A stretch of DNA of 45,732 nt, taken from assembly GCA_018711625.1 (NCBI GenBank), contig DVID01000011.1:1-45732 (forward strand). Direction: 5' to 3'. The position numbers were made by a program, and so were the translations under genes. This DNA is from Candidatus Limicola stercorigallinarum (lineage in GTDB: Bacteria > Actinomycetota > Coriobacteriia > Coriobacteriales > Coriobacteriaceae). Shown here in pieces: positions 1 to 8,410 of this stretch; the first letter of the stretch is position 1; each line of letters begins with the position of its first letter. Under the pieces are notes generated by a model. The model saw only the letters and a list, made by a program, of their open reading frames with translations. It was not told where the DNA came from and did no database searches.

Positions 1-1457
1 GCGGATACATTTACGATACCGTTGGCATCGATATCGAAGGTTACCTCGATCTGCGGAACGCCACGACGTGCAGCCGGAATACCGGTGAGCTGGAACTTAC
101 CGAGCGACTTGTTGTCGCGTGCCAGCTCGCGCTCGCCCTGGAGCACGTTAATCTCCACGGAGGTCTGGTTGTCAGCAGCGGTGGAGTAAATCTCGGTCTT
201 GGAAGTCGGGATCGTGGTATTGCGGTCGATCATCTTGGTCATGATGCCGCCCATGGTCTCAACGCCCAGCGACAGCGGGGTCACGTCGAGCAGCAGGATG
301 TCGCTGCCCACCGTGGAGTCGCCGCCCAGGATGGCGCCCTGGATGGACGCGCCGCAAGCAACAACCTCGTCCGGGTTCACGGACATGTTGGGCTGCTTGC
401 CGGTCATGTTCTTCACGAGCTCCTGAACAGCCGGCATACGCGTGGAGCCACCCACGAGGATGACCTCGGTGAGGTCGGAGAGCTTGAGGTTGGCGTCACG
501 CAGAGCGCTCGTGACCGGCTGCTTGCAGCGCTCGAGCAAATCATGCGTGATGCGCTCGAACTCGGTGCGCGAGAGCGTGTAGTCAAGGTGCTTCGGGCCA
601 GTGGCGTCAGCGGTGATGAAGGGCAGGTTGATGGTAGCCTGCTGAGCAGCGGAGAGCTCCTTCTTGGCGTTCTCGGCGGCCTCCTTCAGACGCTGCTGGG
701 CCATGGGGTCCTGGCGCAGATCGATGCCGTTATCGGCCTGGAACTTGTCAGCCAGCCAGTCGATGACGCGCTGATCCCAGTCGTCGCCGCCCAGGTGGTT
801 GTCGCCCGCGGTGGAGAGCACCTCAAAGACGCCGTCGGCAAGGTCGAGGATGGAGACGTCGAAGGTGCCGCCGCCCAGGTCGAAGACGAGGATGCGCTGG
901 TCGGTGCCCTTCTTGTCAAAGCCGTAGGCAAGCGCGGCCGCGGTGGGCTCGTTCACGATACGCTTGACGTTGAGGCCAGCAATCTTGCCGGCGTCTTTCG
1001 TAGCCTGACGCTGAGCGTCGTTAAAGTAGGCGGGCACGGTGATGACGGCGTCGGTAACGGTCTCGCCCAGATACTTCTCTGCGTCGGTCTTCATCTTCTG
1101 AAGAATCATGGCGCTGACCTGCTCGGGGGTGTAGTCCTGACCGTCGATGCGCGCCACGGCACGGCCGCCCTGGCCCTGAACAACCTCGTACGGCACGGTC
1201 TTAATCTCGGAGCCAACCTCGCTGTACTTGCGGCCCATGAAACGCTTGATGGAGAAGACGGTGTTCTTGGGGTTGGTGACAGCCTGGTTCTTTGCGGCCT
1301 TACCAACAATGCGGTCGCCGTCGGAGCGGAAGCCCACAACGGACGGCGTGGTGCGGTCGCCCTCGGCGTTAACAATAATGGTGGGGTTGCCACCCTCAAA
1401 TACGGCCATCGCCGAGTTGGTGGTACCAAGGTCGATACCAAGAATCTTGTTACTCAT
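1..1457 (-). CDS. dnaK: Molecular chaperone DnaK (Hsp70), 5' part; 3' end outside window
   Basis: About 485 codons of Hsp70 are present, running off the left edge. The protein opens with [19 protein letters not shown], the phosphate-1 loop of the Hsp70 ATPase; further in are [12 protein letters not shown] (phosphate 2) and [12 protein letters not shown], followed by the start of the substrate-binding domain ([14 protein letters not shown], then [13 protein letters not shown]). It is an ATP-driven cytoplasmic folding chaperone that works with DnaJ and GrpE, which are not in view. The start at 1457 is preceded by AAGGAAGGG. It is divergent from the surface protein at 1769. No CIRCE or HAIR heat-shock operator was recognised upstream. 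Confidence 0.98.
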   Translation of the reverse strand, partial: MSNKILGIDLGTTNSAMAVFEGGNPTIIVNAEGDRTTPSVVGFRSDGDRIVGKAAKNQAVTNPKNTVFSIKRFMGRKYSEVGSEIKTVPYEVVQGQGGRAVARIDGQDYTPEQVSAMILQKMKTDAEKYLGETVTDAVITVPAYFNDAQRQATKDAGKIAGLNVKRIVNEPTAAALAYGFDKKGTDQRILVFDLGGGTFDVSILDLADGVFEVLSTAGDNHLGGDDWDQRVIDWLADKFQADNGIDLRQDPMAQQRLKEAAENAKKELSAAQQATINLPFITADATGPKHLDYTLSRTEFERITHDLLERCKQPVTSALRDANLKLSDLTEVILVGGSTRMPAVQELVKNMTGKQPNMSVNPDEVVACGASIQGAILGGDSTVGSDILLLDVTPLSLGVETMGGIMTKMIDRNTTIPTSKTEIYSTAADNQTSVEINVLQGERELARDNKSLGKFQLTGIPAARRGVPQIEVTFDIDANGIVNVS

Positions 1458-1534
1458 GGATGATCCCTTCCTTCGTTGCCGGGCGGCCTGCGCACACATC
1501 CGGCACGGTTCTGTTCGTTCGCTCTCTATCATAT

Positions 1535-1582
1535 CCCGTTATCGCACGGGTTATACTCCGCGATTCACAAAATCTAAGTCAA
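1535..1582 (-). promoter_or_regulatory. Candidate dnaK promoter region with short inverted repeat
   Basis: On the minus strand a TTGACT (-35-like, 1577-1582) lies upstream of TATAAC (1550-1555). The 21-nt spacer is longer than usual, so this pairing is weak. Just downstream is an inverted repeat CCCGT-6 nt-ACGGG (1535-1550) that could be an operator. The rest of the 311-nt divergent gap 1458-1768 shows no gene. Confidence 0.25.
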
Positions 1583-1768
1583 TTCATATAAGATTTTTTG
1601 GTTCTTCCACATTGAGGTTATCTGTGGGCATGTTGGTAGGCCTTCCGTCGGTTTTCCGCTGATGAAATGTCGCGTCGAACGGCCGAAGCGGTGCTGGTGA
1701 GACGCAGCAGGGTGTTACCATTTTTGATATGCGCTTGTCTCTATAGGACTTCACGGGAAGGATGGCCC

Positions 1769-4693
1769 ATGTACCCCAAACGATTGCTTGCAGCCGTTTC
1801 CGGCGTCGCGCTCGCGATCTTGACGCTCGGCGGCCCTACCGCCGCGCTCGCCGTGCCGGCCTCTGCACCGGCCGTCGCAGCAAGCGGCATGACCACGGAG
1901 CTTCACGCGGAAAGCGTTGTGGACGTCGCATCCGACGCAGCCCCATCCCGCTCCAATGACGAGCTCTTCGGCGGCTACGTGTACCGCCTCTTCTACGGCA
2001 ACGAGGCCACCATCGAGCCCCTCGGAACCACGGGCTACGAGCAGCTGACCGAGCACGAGCAAAGCATATACGAAGGGCTCAAGAACCTTGTTTCGCGTAT
2101 CGCCGCGGGTGACTACGCTAACACAAAGATGATTGAAGTAAGCGGTATCTCCTACACCTATAACAAAAGCGAGCTCGGCGCCACCACAAACGACGATGCA
2201 ACAGACAAGGCACGCGAGCGCGCGGAAGAAAACCTGGGTAAGATTTTTAACGCCCTGTTTGACGATTGCCCCTACGAGCTGTATTGGTACAACAAGAGCG
2301 AGGGGCGGGTGATGTATTCCACCACCACCTTCACAGAAGAAACCGTTACCCTTACATACACTCACCTGGGATTCAGCGTGGCAAAATCCTATCAAGCAGA
2401 CCCGAACAGCACAAATGAAAACGCTAAGTTCCAGTTGGACACATCCAAAGTCGCTACAGCCAAAGCAGCCGCCACAGAAGCGCAGAAGATTGTCGGCTCC
2501 CTCGAAGGCACTAAAGATTATGACCGGCTCGTGGCATATAAGAACACGATATGCGGGCTTGTTGACTATAACTATGACGCCGCCGCGAGCGCATCCGCTG
2601 ACACATATGGCGACCCGTGGCAGCTCGTGTGGGTATTCGACAACGACCCCTCGACCAAGGTGGTATGCGAAGGCTACGCCAAGGCATTCCAGTACCTGTG
2701 CGACCTTACAACCTTCACTAACGACCAAATCCGCTGCACAACGGTGAGCGGAACCATGACAGGCGGAACCGGAGAGGCTGCAAACCACATGTGGAACATC
2801 GTCCGCCTGGACGATGGCAAAAGCTATCTCGCTGACATCACCAACAGCGATGAGGGCAGCATCGGCTCAGACGGGAGCCGTTTCCTGGTGCCGTGTACGA
2901 CCGCATCGGGTCCTGCCGATAAGCCGATAACCTACGAGTTCCCGCGTGGCGAAGGCTCTACAAGCGTCTACACGTACGGCGACGAGGATTACAGCTTGTA
3001 CAACGCCGATGTGCTGAACCTCTCGTCGGAGGCATACACGCCATCCTCTGAAGGATTCATTGACCTTGCAGATGCCAGCATCCGCCTTGAAGGCGAGACT
3101 CAAGTTTACCCATATGTGTACAACGGCAAGGAGCACGAGCCCAAACCGACTGTGTATGTTGACGGCGCTCCCGTATCGGAGTCTGCATACACAATCTTCT
3201 ATACCAACAATATCCACCCCGGTGAGGCTACCGTGACGATAACCGCTAAGACAGGCAGCAGCTACACCGGCACCGCCTCCAAAACGTTCCAGATCGAACC
3301 AAAACCGCTCGCCGTCTCACTTACAGGTAGTGCCTCAAAAGAGTATGACGGTAATACCTCGTACAACGGTGAAGGCCTTTCCCTTGTATTGGACGGTGTG
3401 ATTCCCGGCGAGGATGTTTCGGCGAGCGCGGGCTCCTATGCTTTTGACACCCCCAGTGTTGGCGAAGAACTTGTTGTAAACGCTTATGGCTTGCAGCTTT
3501 TCGGCGAGGACGAGAACAACTATGAGTTAGGATCGGAAGGTTCCATCGCTGCCGTCTCCGCCCAGGTTGGAGCAATCACCCCTGCGCGGCTGACAGCGAA
3601 CATGTTCCTCCCCATCCCCACCCAAGCGTATAGCGGCTCTGCTATCACTCCGGCAATCACCATAGACCCGGGCTTCGTCATCCCTCTATCGCCCGATGAC
3701 TACACCGTCAGCTACCAGAACAACGTCGCCCCGGGCACGGCAAGCGTCACCCTCACCGCAACCCAGGACGGCAACTACACAGGCAGTATCACCCTCACAT
3801 TCCAGATTGCCGCTGACGCCCCCGAGGTCCCCGACGACCCAACCACAAATCCCTCGCGCCCCGGAGATGGGGGCCAAGCCACCTCCATCAAGACCCCCGG
3901 CGCCTATCATGTGACCGTCTCCGTTCAAGATCCCCACCCAACAGTGGGTGAGACCGTCACGCTCCTTCCCGATGTGGACGAAGGCTACGAGGTGCGCTCC
4001 ATCTCCGTTGTCGACGAAGACGGCAACGAGATCCCTGTCACCCAAAACGAGGACGGCACCTGGTCGTTCGAGCAACCCGAGGGCGAGGTCACCGTCAAGG
4101 TCGACAGCGGCTGCGACGGCGGAAGCCACTGCTTGACCCATGCCTTCTCCGACGTCAGCCAAGAGGCCTGGTACCACGACCCCATCGACTGGGCCGTGGA
4201 GAACGACGTACTCCACGGCTACGCGGACGGCTCGGGCCTCATGAAGCCCGAGAACCGCATCAACCGCGCCGAGATGGCGGCGATCCTCTGGAACTACGCG
4301 GGTAACCCCGACCCTACCGGCAGCTTGACATTCCCCGACTGCTCCGAGGACGACTGGTATGCGCAGGCGGCGACATGGGCCGCAGAGACTGGCGCATTCT
4401 CTGGATACGCCAACGGGGCGTTCGGCCCGCTCGATGTGCTCACCCGTGAGCAGGCAGCTGTGACGCTCTGGCGCGCCGCCGGCGAGCCCGAGGTGGACGT
4501 GGACCTCTCTCAGTACCCGGACGTTGCAAGCGTGTCCCCGTTCGCACGGGAGGCGGTGGCGTGGGCCATCTCGGAGGGTGTTCTTTCGGGCCGCGAGCCC
4601 CAGCCGGGCGTGAAGCAAATCGCACCGCAAGACCCATGCTCGCGAGCCGAGGTCGCCGCCTTCCTCATGCGTTTCGACTTCCTGGAGGAGTAA
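1769..4693 (+). CDS. Secreted transglutaminase-like protein with MBG/YDG-type repeats and three SLH domains
   Basis: A 974-residue surface protein. The start at 1769 gives a typical signal peptide (MYPKRLL, hydrophobic core, AXA-type cleavage near residue 28) and has GGGAAGGA upstream. A transglutaminase-like core carries a plausible Cys-His-Asp triad: C300 (VVCEGYAKAF), H340 (ANHMWNI) and D356 (LADITNS). Beta-rich repeats follow: an MBG-like unit (about 450-510, ending TASKTFQIEPK), a YDG-type unit (KEYDGNTSY, about 510-600) and a second MBG-like unit (about 610-690, ending ITLTFQIAA). Three SLH domains (about 790-842, 855-905, 914-974) should bind the protein non-covalently to cell-wall polymers. 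The substrate is unknown; peptide cross-linking or proteolysis are both possible for this fold. Confidence 0.85.
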   Translation: MYPKRLLAAVSGVALAILTLGGPTAALAVPASAPAVAASGMTTELHAESVVDVASDAAPSRSNDELFGGYVYRLFYGNEATIEPLGTTGYEQLTEHEQSIYEGLKNLVSRIAAGDYANTKMIEVSGISYTYNKSELGATTNDDATDKARERAEENLGKIFNALFDDCPYELYWYNKSEGRVMYSTTTFTEETVTLTYTHLGFSVAKSYQADPNSTNENAKFQLDTSKVATAKAAATEAQKIVGSLEGTKDYDRLVAYKNTICGLVDYNYDAAASASADTYGDPWQLVWVFDNDPSTKVVCEGYAKAFQYLCDLTTFTNDQIRCTTVSGTMTGGTGEAANHMWNIVRLDDGKSYLADITNSDEGSIGSDGSRFLVPCTTASGPADKPITYEFPRGEGSTSVYTYGDEDYSLYNADVLNLSSEAYTPSSEGFIDLADASIRLEGETQVYPYVYNGKEHEPKPTVYVDGAPVSESAYTIFYTNNIHPGEATVTITAKTGSSYTGTASKTFQIEPKPLAVSLTGSASKEYDGNTSYNGEGLSLVLDGVIPGEDVSASAGSYAFDTPSVGEELVVNAYGLQLFGEDENNYELGSEGSIAAVSAQVGAITPARLTANMFLPIPTQAYSGSAITPAITIDPGFVIPLSPDDYTVSYQNNVAPGTASVTLTATQDGNYTGSITLTFQIAADAPEVPDDPTTNPSRPGDGGQATSIKTPGAYHVTVSVQDPHPTVGETVTLLPDVDEGYEVRSISVVDEDGNEIPVTQNEDGTWSFEQPEGEVTVKVDSGCDGGSHCLTHAFSDVSQEAWYHDPIDWAVENDVLHGYADGSGLMKPENRINRAEMAAILWNYAGNPDPTGSLTFPDCSEDDWYAQAATWAAETGAFSGYANGAFGPLDVLTREQAAVTLWRAAGEPEVDVDLSQYPDVASVSPFAREAVAWAISEGVLSGREPQPGVKQIAPQDPCSRAEVAAFLMRFDFLEE

Positions 4694-4704
4694 CACGGGC
4701 CCTG

Positions 4705-4752
4705 CCTGCGCATGTATGGCTTGGTTAACTATTTTCGCAGGTAGTAAGCCAT
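4705..4752 (+). other. Competing inverted repeats downstream of the SLH protein gene
   Basis: CCTGCG (4705-4710) pairs with CGCAGG (4736-4741), while ATGGCTT (4716-4722) pairs with AAGCCAT (4746-4752). The two pairings interleave, so they are alternatives or would form a pseudoknot. There is no clear T-tract, so a terminator role is unproven. Confidence 0.25.
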
Positions 4753-4793
4753 GTCTGACTCGGCGAACGGTATGAAAAGCTGTCTACAAGGTC

Positions 4794-4821
4794 TTGCAAA
4801 ACGCCCCACGCGGGGTATATT
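4794..4821 (+). promoter_or_regulatory. Promoter of the ferredoxin gene
   Basis: TTGCAA (4794-4799), a 16-nt spacer and TATATT (4816-4821) form a good sigma-70-type promoter about 60 nt upstream of the ferredoxin start. The spacer itself contains the inverted repeat CCCC-ACG-CGGGG. Confidence 0.55.
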
Positions 4822-4882
4822 GAAGCCACGCGACTCGATGTCATTTGCCTACGGCATCGGGCATGATCAGAGGAGGATTATT

Positions 4883-5068
4883 ATGGCTCATCCTGTTATC
4901 GATGCCGATGAGTGCATCGCCTGCGGCGTCTGCATTGACGATTGCCCCCAGGGCGTTCTGGAGCTCCAGGACGTTGCGACCGTGGTTGACGAGGATTCCT
5001 GCATCGCCTGCGGCGTGTGCCAGGAGAACTGCCCGGCCGGCGCGATCACCGAGATCGCTGAGGACTAG
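4883..5068 (+). CDS. 2[4Fe-4S] ferredoxin
   Basis: A 61-residue bacterial-type ferredoxin with two classic clusters of four cysteines, CIACGVCIDDCP and CIACGVCQENCP, each ligating a [4Fe-4S] centre. It is a low-potential cytoplasmic electron carrier. The start follows AGAGGAGG with good spacing. Length and spacing match clostridial-type ferredoxins exactly. The gene has its own promoter and its own strong terminator, so it is monocistronic. Confidence 0.95.
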   Translation: MAHPVIDADECIACGVCIDDCPQGVLELQDVATVVDEDSCIACGVCQENCPAGAITEIAED

Positions 5069-5100
5069 CATCAAGCGTTGAGCTCATATGCTTGGCATCA

Positions 5101-5128
5101 AGGCTCCCTTCGGGGAGCCTTTTCTTTT
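5101..5128 (+). terminator. Intrinsic terminator of the ferredoxin gene
   Basis: Perfect 8-bp stem AGGCTCCC / GGGAGCCT with a stable TTCG tetraloop, followed by TTTCTTTT. Confidence 0.93.
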
Positions 5129-5149
5129 CGCGCCTCAGCCCATGTCAAA

Positions 5150-5289
5150 ACTCATGCCGGAAAACGGTGCCAAGAAGCGGGTGTGCCGGATAGACTCGAA
5201 GCAGCCAGTGCCTGGACCTGCGCTTTTCTTAAGCACAAGCCCCGTCTACTCGGAGGATTTCAATTCTGGCACCGTTTTCCGTCATAAGT
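5150..5289 (-). repeat. GAGTAGAC hairpin element, copy A (140 nt)
   Basis: The 23-nt arms 5150-5172 and 5267-5289 are inverted repeats with two mismatches (shared core CGGAAAACGGTGCCA). Moving inward, both arms have exactly 15 nt and then an 8-nt box: GTCTACTC at 5244-5251 and its near-complement GGATAGAC at 5188-5195. The 48-nt loop, read on the minus strand, contains AAGAAAAGCGCAGGT, which aligns with the loops of the copies at 18510 and 36381. It lies between the convergent ferredoxin and 5359 genes. The ferredoxin gene already has a terminator, so termination alone does not explain it. Confidence 0.85.
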
Positions 5290-5358
5290 TTGCGGAAGGA
5301 TGTCTGCTGTGGACACGAGCCCGTCAAATGCACCCGGCTCCGCTGGCAAACCGCCCCC

Positions 5359-5943
5359 CTAGTAAGGCGCGCCAAGCGGTGGCAGCTGCTTGAGATAGGC
5401 CCACATGCGCTGCTTTTCGCGCGGAGAGGCGAGCGACGCCTCGAAACCATCGAGCGCAAGCACGCGCCTACCGAGTACGTGGGCCACGAGCCCCGGCTTG
5501 AGCATGGCCTCGTCAAACTGCTCAATCTGCGCAAGCGCATCACCATATGCCTCACGCATGGCATGCGCCGCCGTGTTATCGAGCAAAACCACCGCCTCAG
5601 GGTCCAGCGCCTCCAGGGCCTCGCGAAACACCTCGGCAGGAAGCAGCTCGCCTGTATCTGCCGCCGCGTGACCCGTCTCGCCCTCGCCCGCAACGGCAGC
5701 GAGGCAACAACAATCCTCGGGTGGCCAGCCTAGACGCGTTAACGCCGCGCGAAGCGCCGCGCCATCATTGCCTGCAAGAAGCTCTCCGCCCGCCCGCTCT
5801 TCCTGGTTGAGCTCGCCTTTCACCAGAACAATCGAGGATGTTGCGTTACCTGTCATGCGTACGCCGCGCTGCACCAGCCCGTCAAGCTCCTGTTTAAGTG
5901 CATCCACCAGTGCATTTGTTAGGTCTCGTGAAGAGATAGCCAT
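5359..5943 (-). CDS. Uracil-DNA-glycosylase-superfamily-like protein, function unproven
   Basis: A 194-residue soluble protein beginning MAISSRDLTNALVDAL. The ATG at 5943 has GGGGAGG four nt upstream; the open frame extends further but without a better start. The stretch ERAGGELLAGNDGAALRAAL followed by RLGWPPEDC resembles the first conserved block of family-4/5-type UDG folds, and PEAVVLLDNTAAHAM resembles their central strand-helix unit. The cysteines of FeS-type UDGs and a clear catalytic motif were not found, so this may be a non-catalytic or diverged member. Assignment is from remembered motif similarity only. Confidence 0.55.
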   Translation of the reverse strand: MAISSRDLTNALVDALKQELDGLVQRGVRMTGNATSSIVLVKGELNQEERAGGELLAGNDGAALRAALTRLGWPPEDCCCLAAVAGEGETGHAAADTGELLPAEVFREALEALDPEAVVLLDNTAAHAMREAYGDALAQIEQFDEAMLKPGLVAHVLGRRVLALDGFEASLASPREKQRMWAYLKQLPPLGAPY

Positions 5944-6177
5944 ACTGCCTCCCCAATCGTCCTCGCCATTGTACCCTCGCTGCGAGACGGATTGAACAGC
6001 CCTCATCGGCCCCGCCATCCCATTCCGTCAAGAGCGAATAGCAAAGAGGTAGCGAACTCGCGCCGCCCCACGCGCATATCGACCAAAACCAGCGCCGGGC
6101 AGCACCATGCGCGCCGTCCGTCCACCCGCCCGCGTCTGCCGGCCACGCCCCGTGCAACACGTGATGTTGACCAAATG

Positions 6178-6206
6178 TGCAACTCTCAAAATGAGTTGGG
6201 TATAAC
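6178..6206 (+). promoter_or_regulatory. Candidate trxA promoter with inverted repeat in the spacer
   Basis: TGCAAC (6178-6183), a 17-nt spacer and TATAAC (6201-6206) lie about 55 nt upstream of the thioredoxin start. An inverted repeat CAACTC-7 nt-GAGTTG (6180-6198) fills the spacer, a position suited to a repressor. The protein that would bind is not known. Confidence 0.4.
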
Positions 6207-6259
6207 GAGCACGTATCGCAACTCCAGGGTGTCATTACCCATTAGCCATAGGAGGAAAC

Positions 6260-6580
6260 ATGGCCGCAATCACCGAAGTCAACGCCCACACATTCGACGC
6301 CCTGCTCTCTGAAGAGCTCCCCGTCCTGGTGGATTTTTGGGCTCCTTGGTGCGGACCGTGTCGCACGGTTTCCCCGATTGTTGACGAGCTTGCCGAAGAG
6401 CTTGATGGAAAGCTCAAGGTAGGAAAGTGCAACGTTGACGAGAATCAAGACCTCGCCATGAAGTATGGCGTTATGTCCATCCCCACGCTCGTAATCCTGA
6501 AGAACGGCGTTGAGGCTGACCGCATTATCGGCGCCATGCCGAAGGCCCGTCTGAAGGCAGAGATCGAGAAGCACCTGTAA
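6260..6580 (+). CDS. trxA: Thioredoxin
   Basis: A 106-residue thioredoxin with the active site WCGPC (W30, C31, C34), the preceding VDFWAP strand and the cis-proline loop SIPTL near residue 76. It reduces protein disulfides in the cytoplasm, normally recharged by thioredoxin reductase, which is not in this window. Length is standard. The ATG follows TAGGAGGAAAC. It is monocistronic, with a promoter and terminator of its own. Confidence 0.97.
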   Translation: MAAITEVNAHTFDALLSEELPVLVDFWAPWCGPCRTVSPIVDELAEELDGKLKVGKCNVDENQDLAMKYGVMSIPTLVILKNGVEADRIIGAMPKARLKAEIEKHL

Positions 6581-6690
6581 GGGCGCGTTCAAAGGCGCCG
6601 CGCTGCAAGCTTTCCGAAGGCTCATAGAAGTCATCTAGCTCGCAGGACGCACAGCGCACTTTCCAGCGTCCCGTTATACGCCCCTTCCTG

Positions 6691-6721
6691 AAATGCGACG
6701 ACTCCGGTCGTCGCATTTTTT
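6691..6721 (+). terminator. Intrinsic terminator of trxA
   Basis: Perfect 11-bp stem AATGCGACGAC / GTCGTCGCATT with loop TCCG (6703-6706) and a T-tract, about 110 nt after the trxA stop. Confidence 0.92.
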
Positions 6722-6855
6722 CGTATCGGGTCTTCCTACACACGCCGTTCCATCGACCGCTCGCCGCCCTATTCATACCGCTCGCGCTTTTTCTCGACAC
6801 TCCGTACACATCCCCTTGATTGCTCCTCCATAATTGGGCGCGTTGCAAGAAATGC

Positions 6856-6886
6856 GGAAGGTAACTGCATTCCCGTAGGCCTAACC
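6856..6886 (+). promoter_or_regulatory. Ribonucleic antiterminator (RAT) bound by the LicT-type regulator
   Basis: The 31 nt fold as the RAT of the BglG/LicT family: GG, bulge A, AGG, loop TAA, CTGC, hairpin loop ATTCCC, GTAG, loop G, CCT, bulge AA, CC. The pairs are GG/CC, AGG/CCT and CTGC/GTAG (one G-U). The two asymmetric internal loops (A against AA, TAA against G) match the known family shape, while the middle stem is changed by compensating substitutions from the usual TTG/CAA. It overlaps the 5' arm of the following terminator at 6875-6886, so the two folds exclude each other. A possible -10 (CATAAT, 6829-6834) lies upstream. Inference: licT, in the same operon, controls this switch. 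Confidence 0.8.
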
Positions 6887-6951
6887 AAAATCTTGGGACT
6901 CCTGCCTTGGGGGCAGGTGTTCTCTGGCTTTTGGTTAGGCCTACTTTTTTT
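6875..6951 (+). terminator. Leader terminator of the alpha-glucoside PTS operon
   Basis: A perfect 16-bp stem (6875-6890 with 6929-6944, sequence GTAGGCCTAACCAAAA and its complement) is followed by seven Ts (6945-6951). An inner hairpin CCTGCC-TTGGG-GGCAGG sits in the loop. Its 5' arm shares 12 nt with the RAT, as in LicT/BglG/SacY-controlled leaders. Confidence 0.93.
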
Positions 6952-7028
6952 ATGTCGCCACCGCGCCACCGGCGCGCGCCGCCCGCTCCACGGGGGACCG
7001 AGCGGCTCGATAGAGAAAGGAATGCGTT

Positions 7029-7532
7029 ATGGGTCTCTTCTCCAATATCTTCGGCAAAGGAGGTGGCTCAGCTACCTCCGAGCGCATCGAAGTCACGTGC
7101 CCCCTCGCTGGTGAACTTGTAGACATCTCCACGGTCAACGACCCCGTTTTTTCCTCGCTCGCCATGGGCGACGGCGTCGCTATCAAACCCACCGAAGGAG
7201 TGCTCCTTGCACCCATCTCTGGCACCGTCGAAGCTCTCTTCCCCACCGGCCATGCCCTCGCCATCAAAGGTGACAACGGCGTCTCCATCATGCTGCACAT
7301 TGGCATCGACACCGTTGAGATGAAAGGCGACGGCTTCACCGCGCACGTAGCCGCGGGCGATCACGTATCTCGTGGACAGAAGCTTGTTGACTTCGACCTC
7401 GGCAAAATCGCACAGGCCGGTTTCGACCCCACCACGATGGTCATCGCGGCCGAGAACACATCGGGCAAAGCCCTGCACAAGCATGCGGGCGGAGCCGTCT
7501 CCACCACAGACATTGCCCTCTGGTTTGAATAG
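7029..7532 (+). CDS. crr: PTS glucose-family EIIA component
   Basis: A 167-residue EIIA of the glucose/sucrose class. H90 in SIMLHIGIDTVEMKG is the phosphorylated histidine and H75 (PTGHALAIKG) its partner. APISGTVEAL and FDPTTMVI complete the fold. It passes phosphate from HPr to the EIIB domain encoded two genes downstream, which lacks its own EIIA. A short Gly-rich N-terminus precedes the domain. GAAAGGA precedes the ATG. It is the first gene of the operon and follows the leader terminator directly. Confidence 0.95.
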   Translation: MGLFSNIFGKGGGSATSERIEVTCPLAGELVDISTVNDPVFSSLAMGDGVAIKPTEGVLLAPISGTVEALFPTGHALAIKGDNGVSIMLHIGIDTVEMKGDGFTAHVAAGDHVSRGQKLVDFDLGKIAQAGFDPTTMVIAAENTSGKALHKHAGGAVSTTDIALWFE

Positions 7533-7555
7533 CAGCCTGGCACGAAGGGATAGCC

Positions 7556-8410
7556 ATGCTCATCAAGCGCGTGTACAACAATAACGTCGCCATGGTCGTC
7601 GATGACCACGACGAAGAGTGCATCGCCATCGGGCGCGGCATGGCGTTTGGCCTCCATCCCGGCGACACGGTGGATGCATCAAAGGTGGAGCGCGTGTTTC
7701 ACCCCGAAAGTCCCGCCACCCTCGACCGCATCGAGCGGCTTGTTCGCACCATCCCCGTCGAGTATTTCACCATCGCCGAGGACATCGTGAACATGCTCCG
7801 CCGCGAGTCAAACCTCGAGGTGGGAGATGCCCTGCTTATCGCGCTCACCGATCACATCTCGCTTTCACTCGAGCGCGAGCGCGAAGGTGTCCCCTGCGAC
7901 AACCCACTCCTCATGGATATCAAGCGGTTCTACAAGCGCGAGTTTGAGCTTGCCGGACGCGCCGCCCAGATCATCGAAGAGCACACGGGCATTCGCATCT
8001 CCGAGGCAGAGCGCGGCTTCATCACGCTGCACATCGTTAACGCCTCTATGGGCCAGCGCGCCGACACCCTCGTACTCTCCATCAGTCTCATTCAGGATGT
8101 GTTGGACATCGTTGCACAGGAGTTCTCGCTCACCTACGACGAAAGCTCCATCCAATACGAACGATTCCTCCGCCACCTGCAGTTTTTTGCCATCCGCGTG
8201 CTCGACGAGAGCGCGGAGCAGTCGGAAGACACCTTCCTCTATCTCTTGGGTAAAGACCAGTACCCCGAAGCGCTCGCTTGCACCGAGAAGATCGGTGAGC
8301 ACGTGCGCCAGACCTTCGGCCGATCGGTCACCGACGCCGAAAAGGGATACCTGGTGTACCACATCATGAACCTTGTCAATGCATCCGAAAAAGAAGGGGG
8401 TTCGCAATGA
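7556..8410 (+). CDS. licT: LicT/BglG-family transcriptional antiterminator
   Basis: 284 residues: an RNA-binding CAT domain (about 1-55) and two PTS regulation domains (about 65-170 and 171-280). The four regulatory histidines fall at H100 (LTDHISLS), H159 (ITLHIVNA), H207 (FLRHLQFF) and H269 (LVYHIMNL), the numbering known from Bacillus LicT. The protein should dimerise when phosphorylated by the PTS in the absence of negative EII phosphorylation, bind the RAT at 6856-6886 and let transcription pass the leader terminator. Its stop overlaps the next start (ATGA), so translation is coupled to the permease. Confidence 0.93.
   Translation: MLIKRVYNNNVAMVVDDHDEECIAIGRGMAFGLHPGDTVDASKVERVFHPESPATLDRIERLVRTIPVEYFTIAEDIVNMLRRESNLEVGDALLIALTDHISLSLEREREGVPCDNPLLMDIKRFYKREFELAGRAAQIIEEHTGIRISEAERGFITLHIVNASMGQRADTLVLSISLIQDVLDIVAQEFSLTYDESSIQYERFLRHLQFFAIRVLDESAEQSEDTFLYLLGKDQYPEALACTEKIGEHVRQTFGRSVTDAEKGYLVYHIMNLVNASEKEGGSQ

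Noticed and set aside
543-1463. 306-codon open frame on the plus strand
   Set aside because: It is exactly antisense to dnaK, whose protein is unmistakable; long antisense frames are expected at this GC content.
1458-1768. CIRCE or HAIR heat-shock operator upstream of dnaK
   Set aside because: Neither TTAGCACTC-N9-GAGTGCTAA nor CTTGAGT-N7-ACTCAAG is present; only a 5-bp inverted repeat was found.
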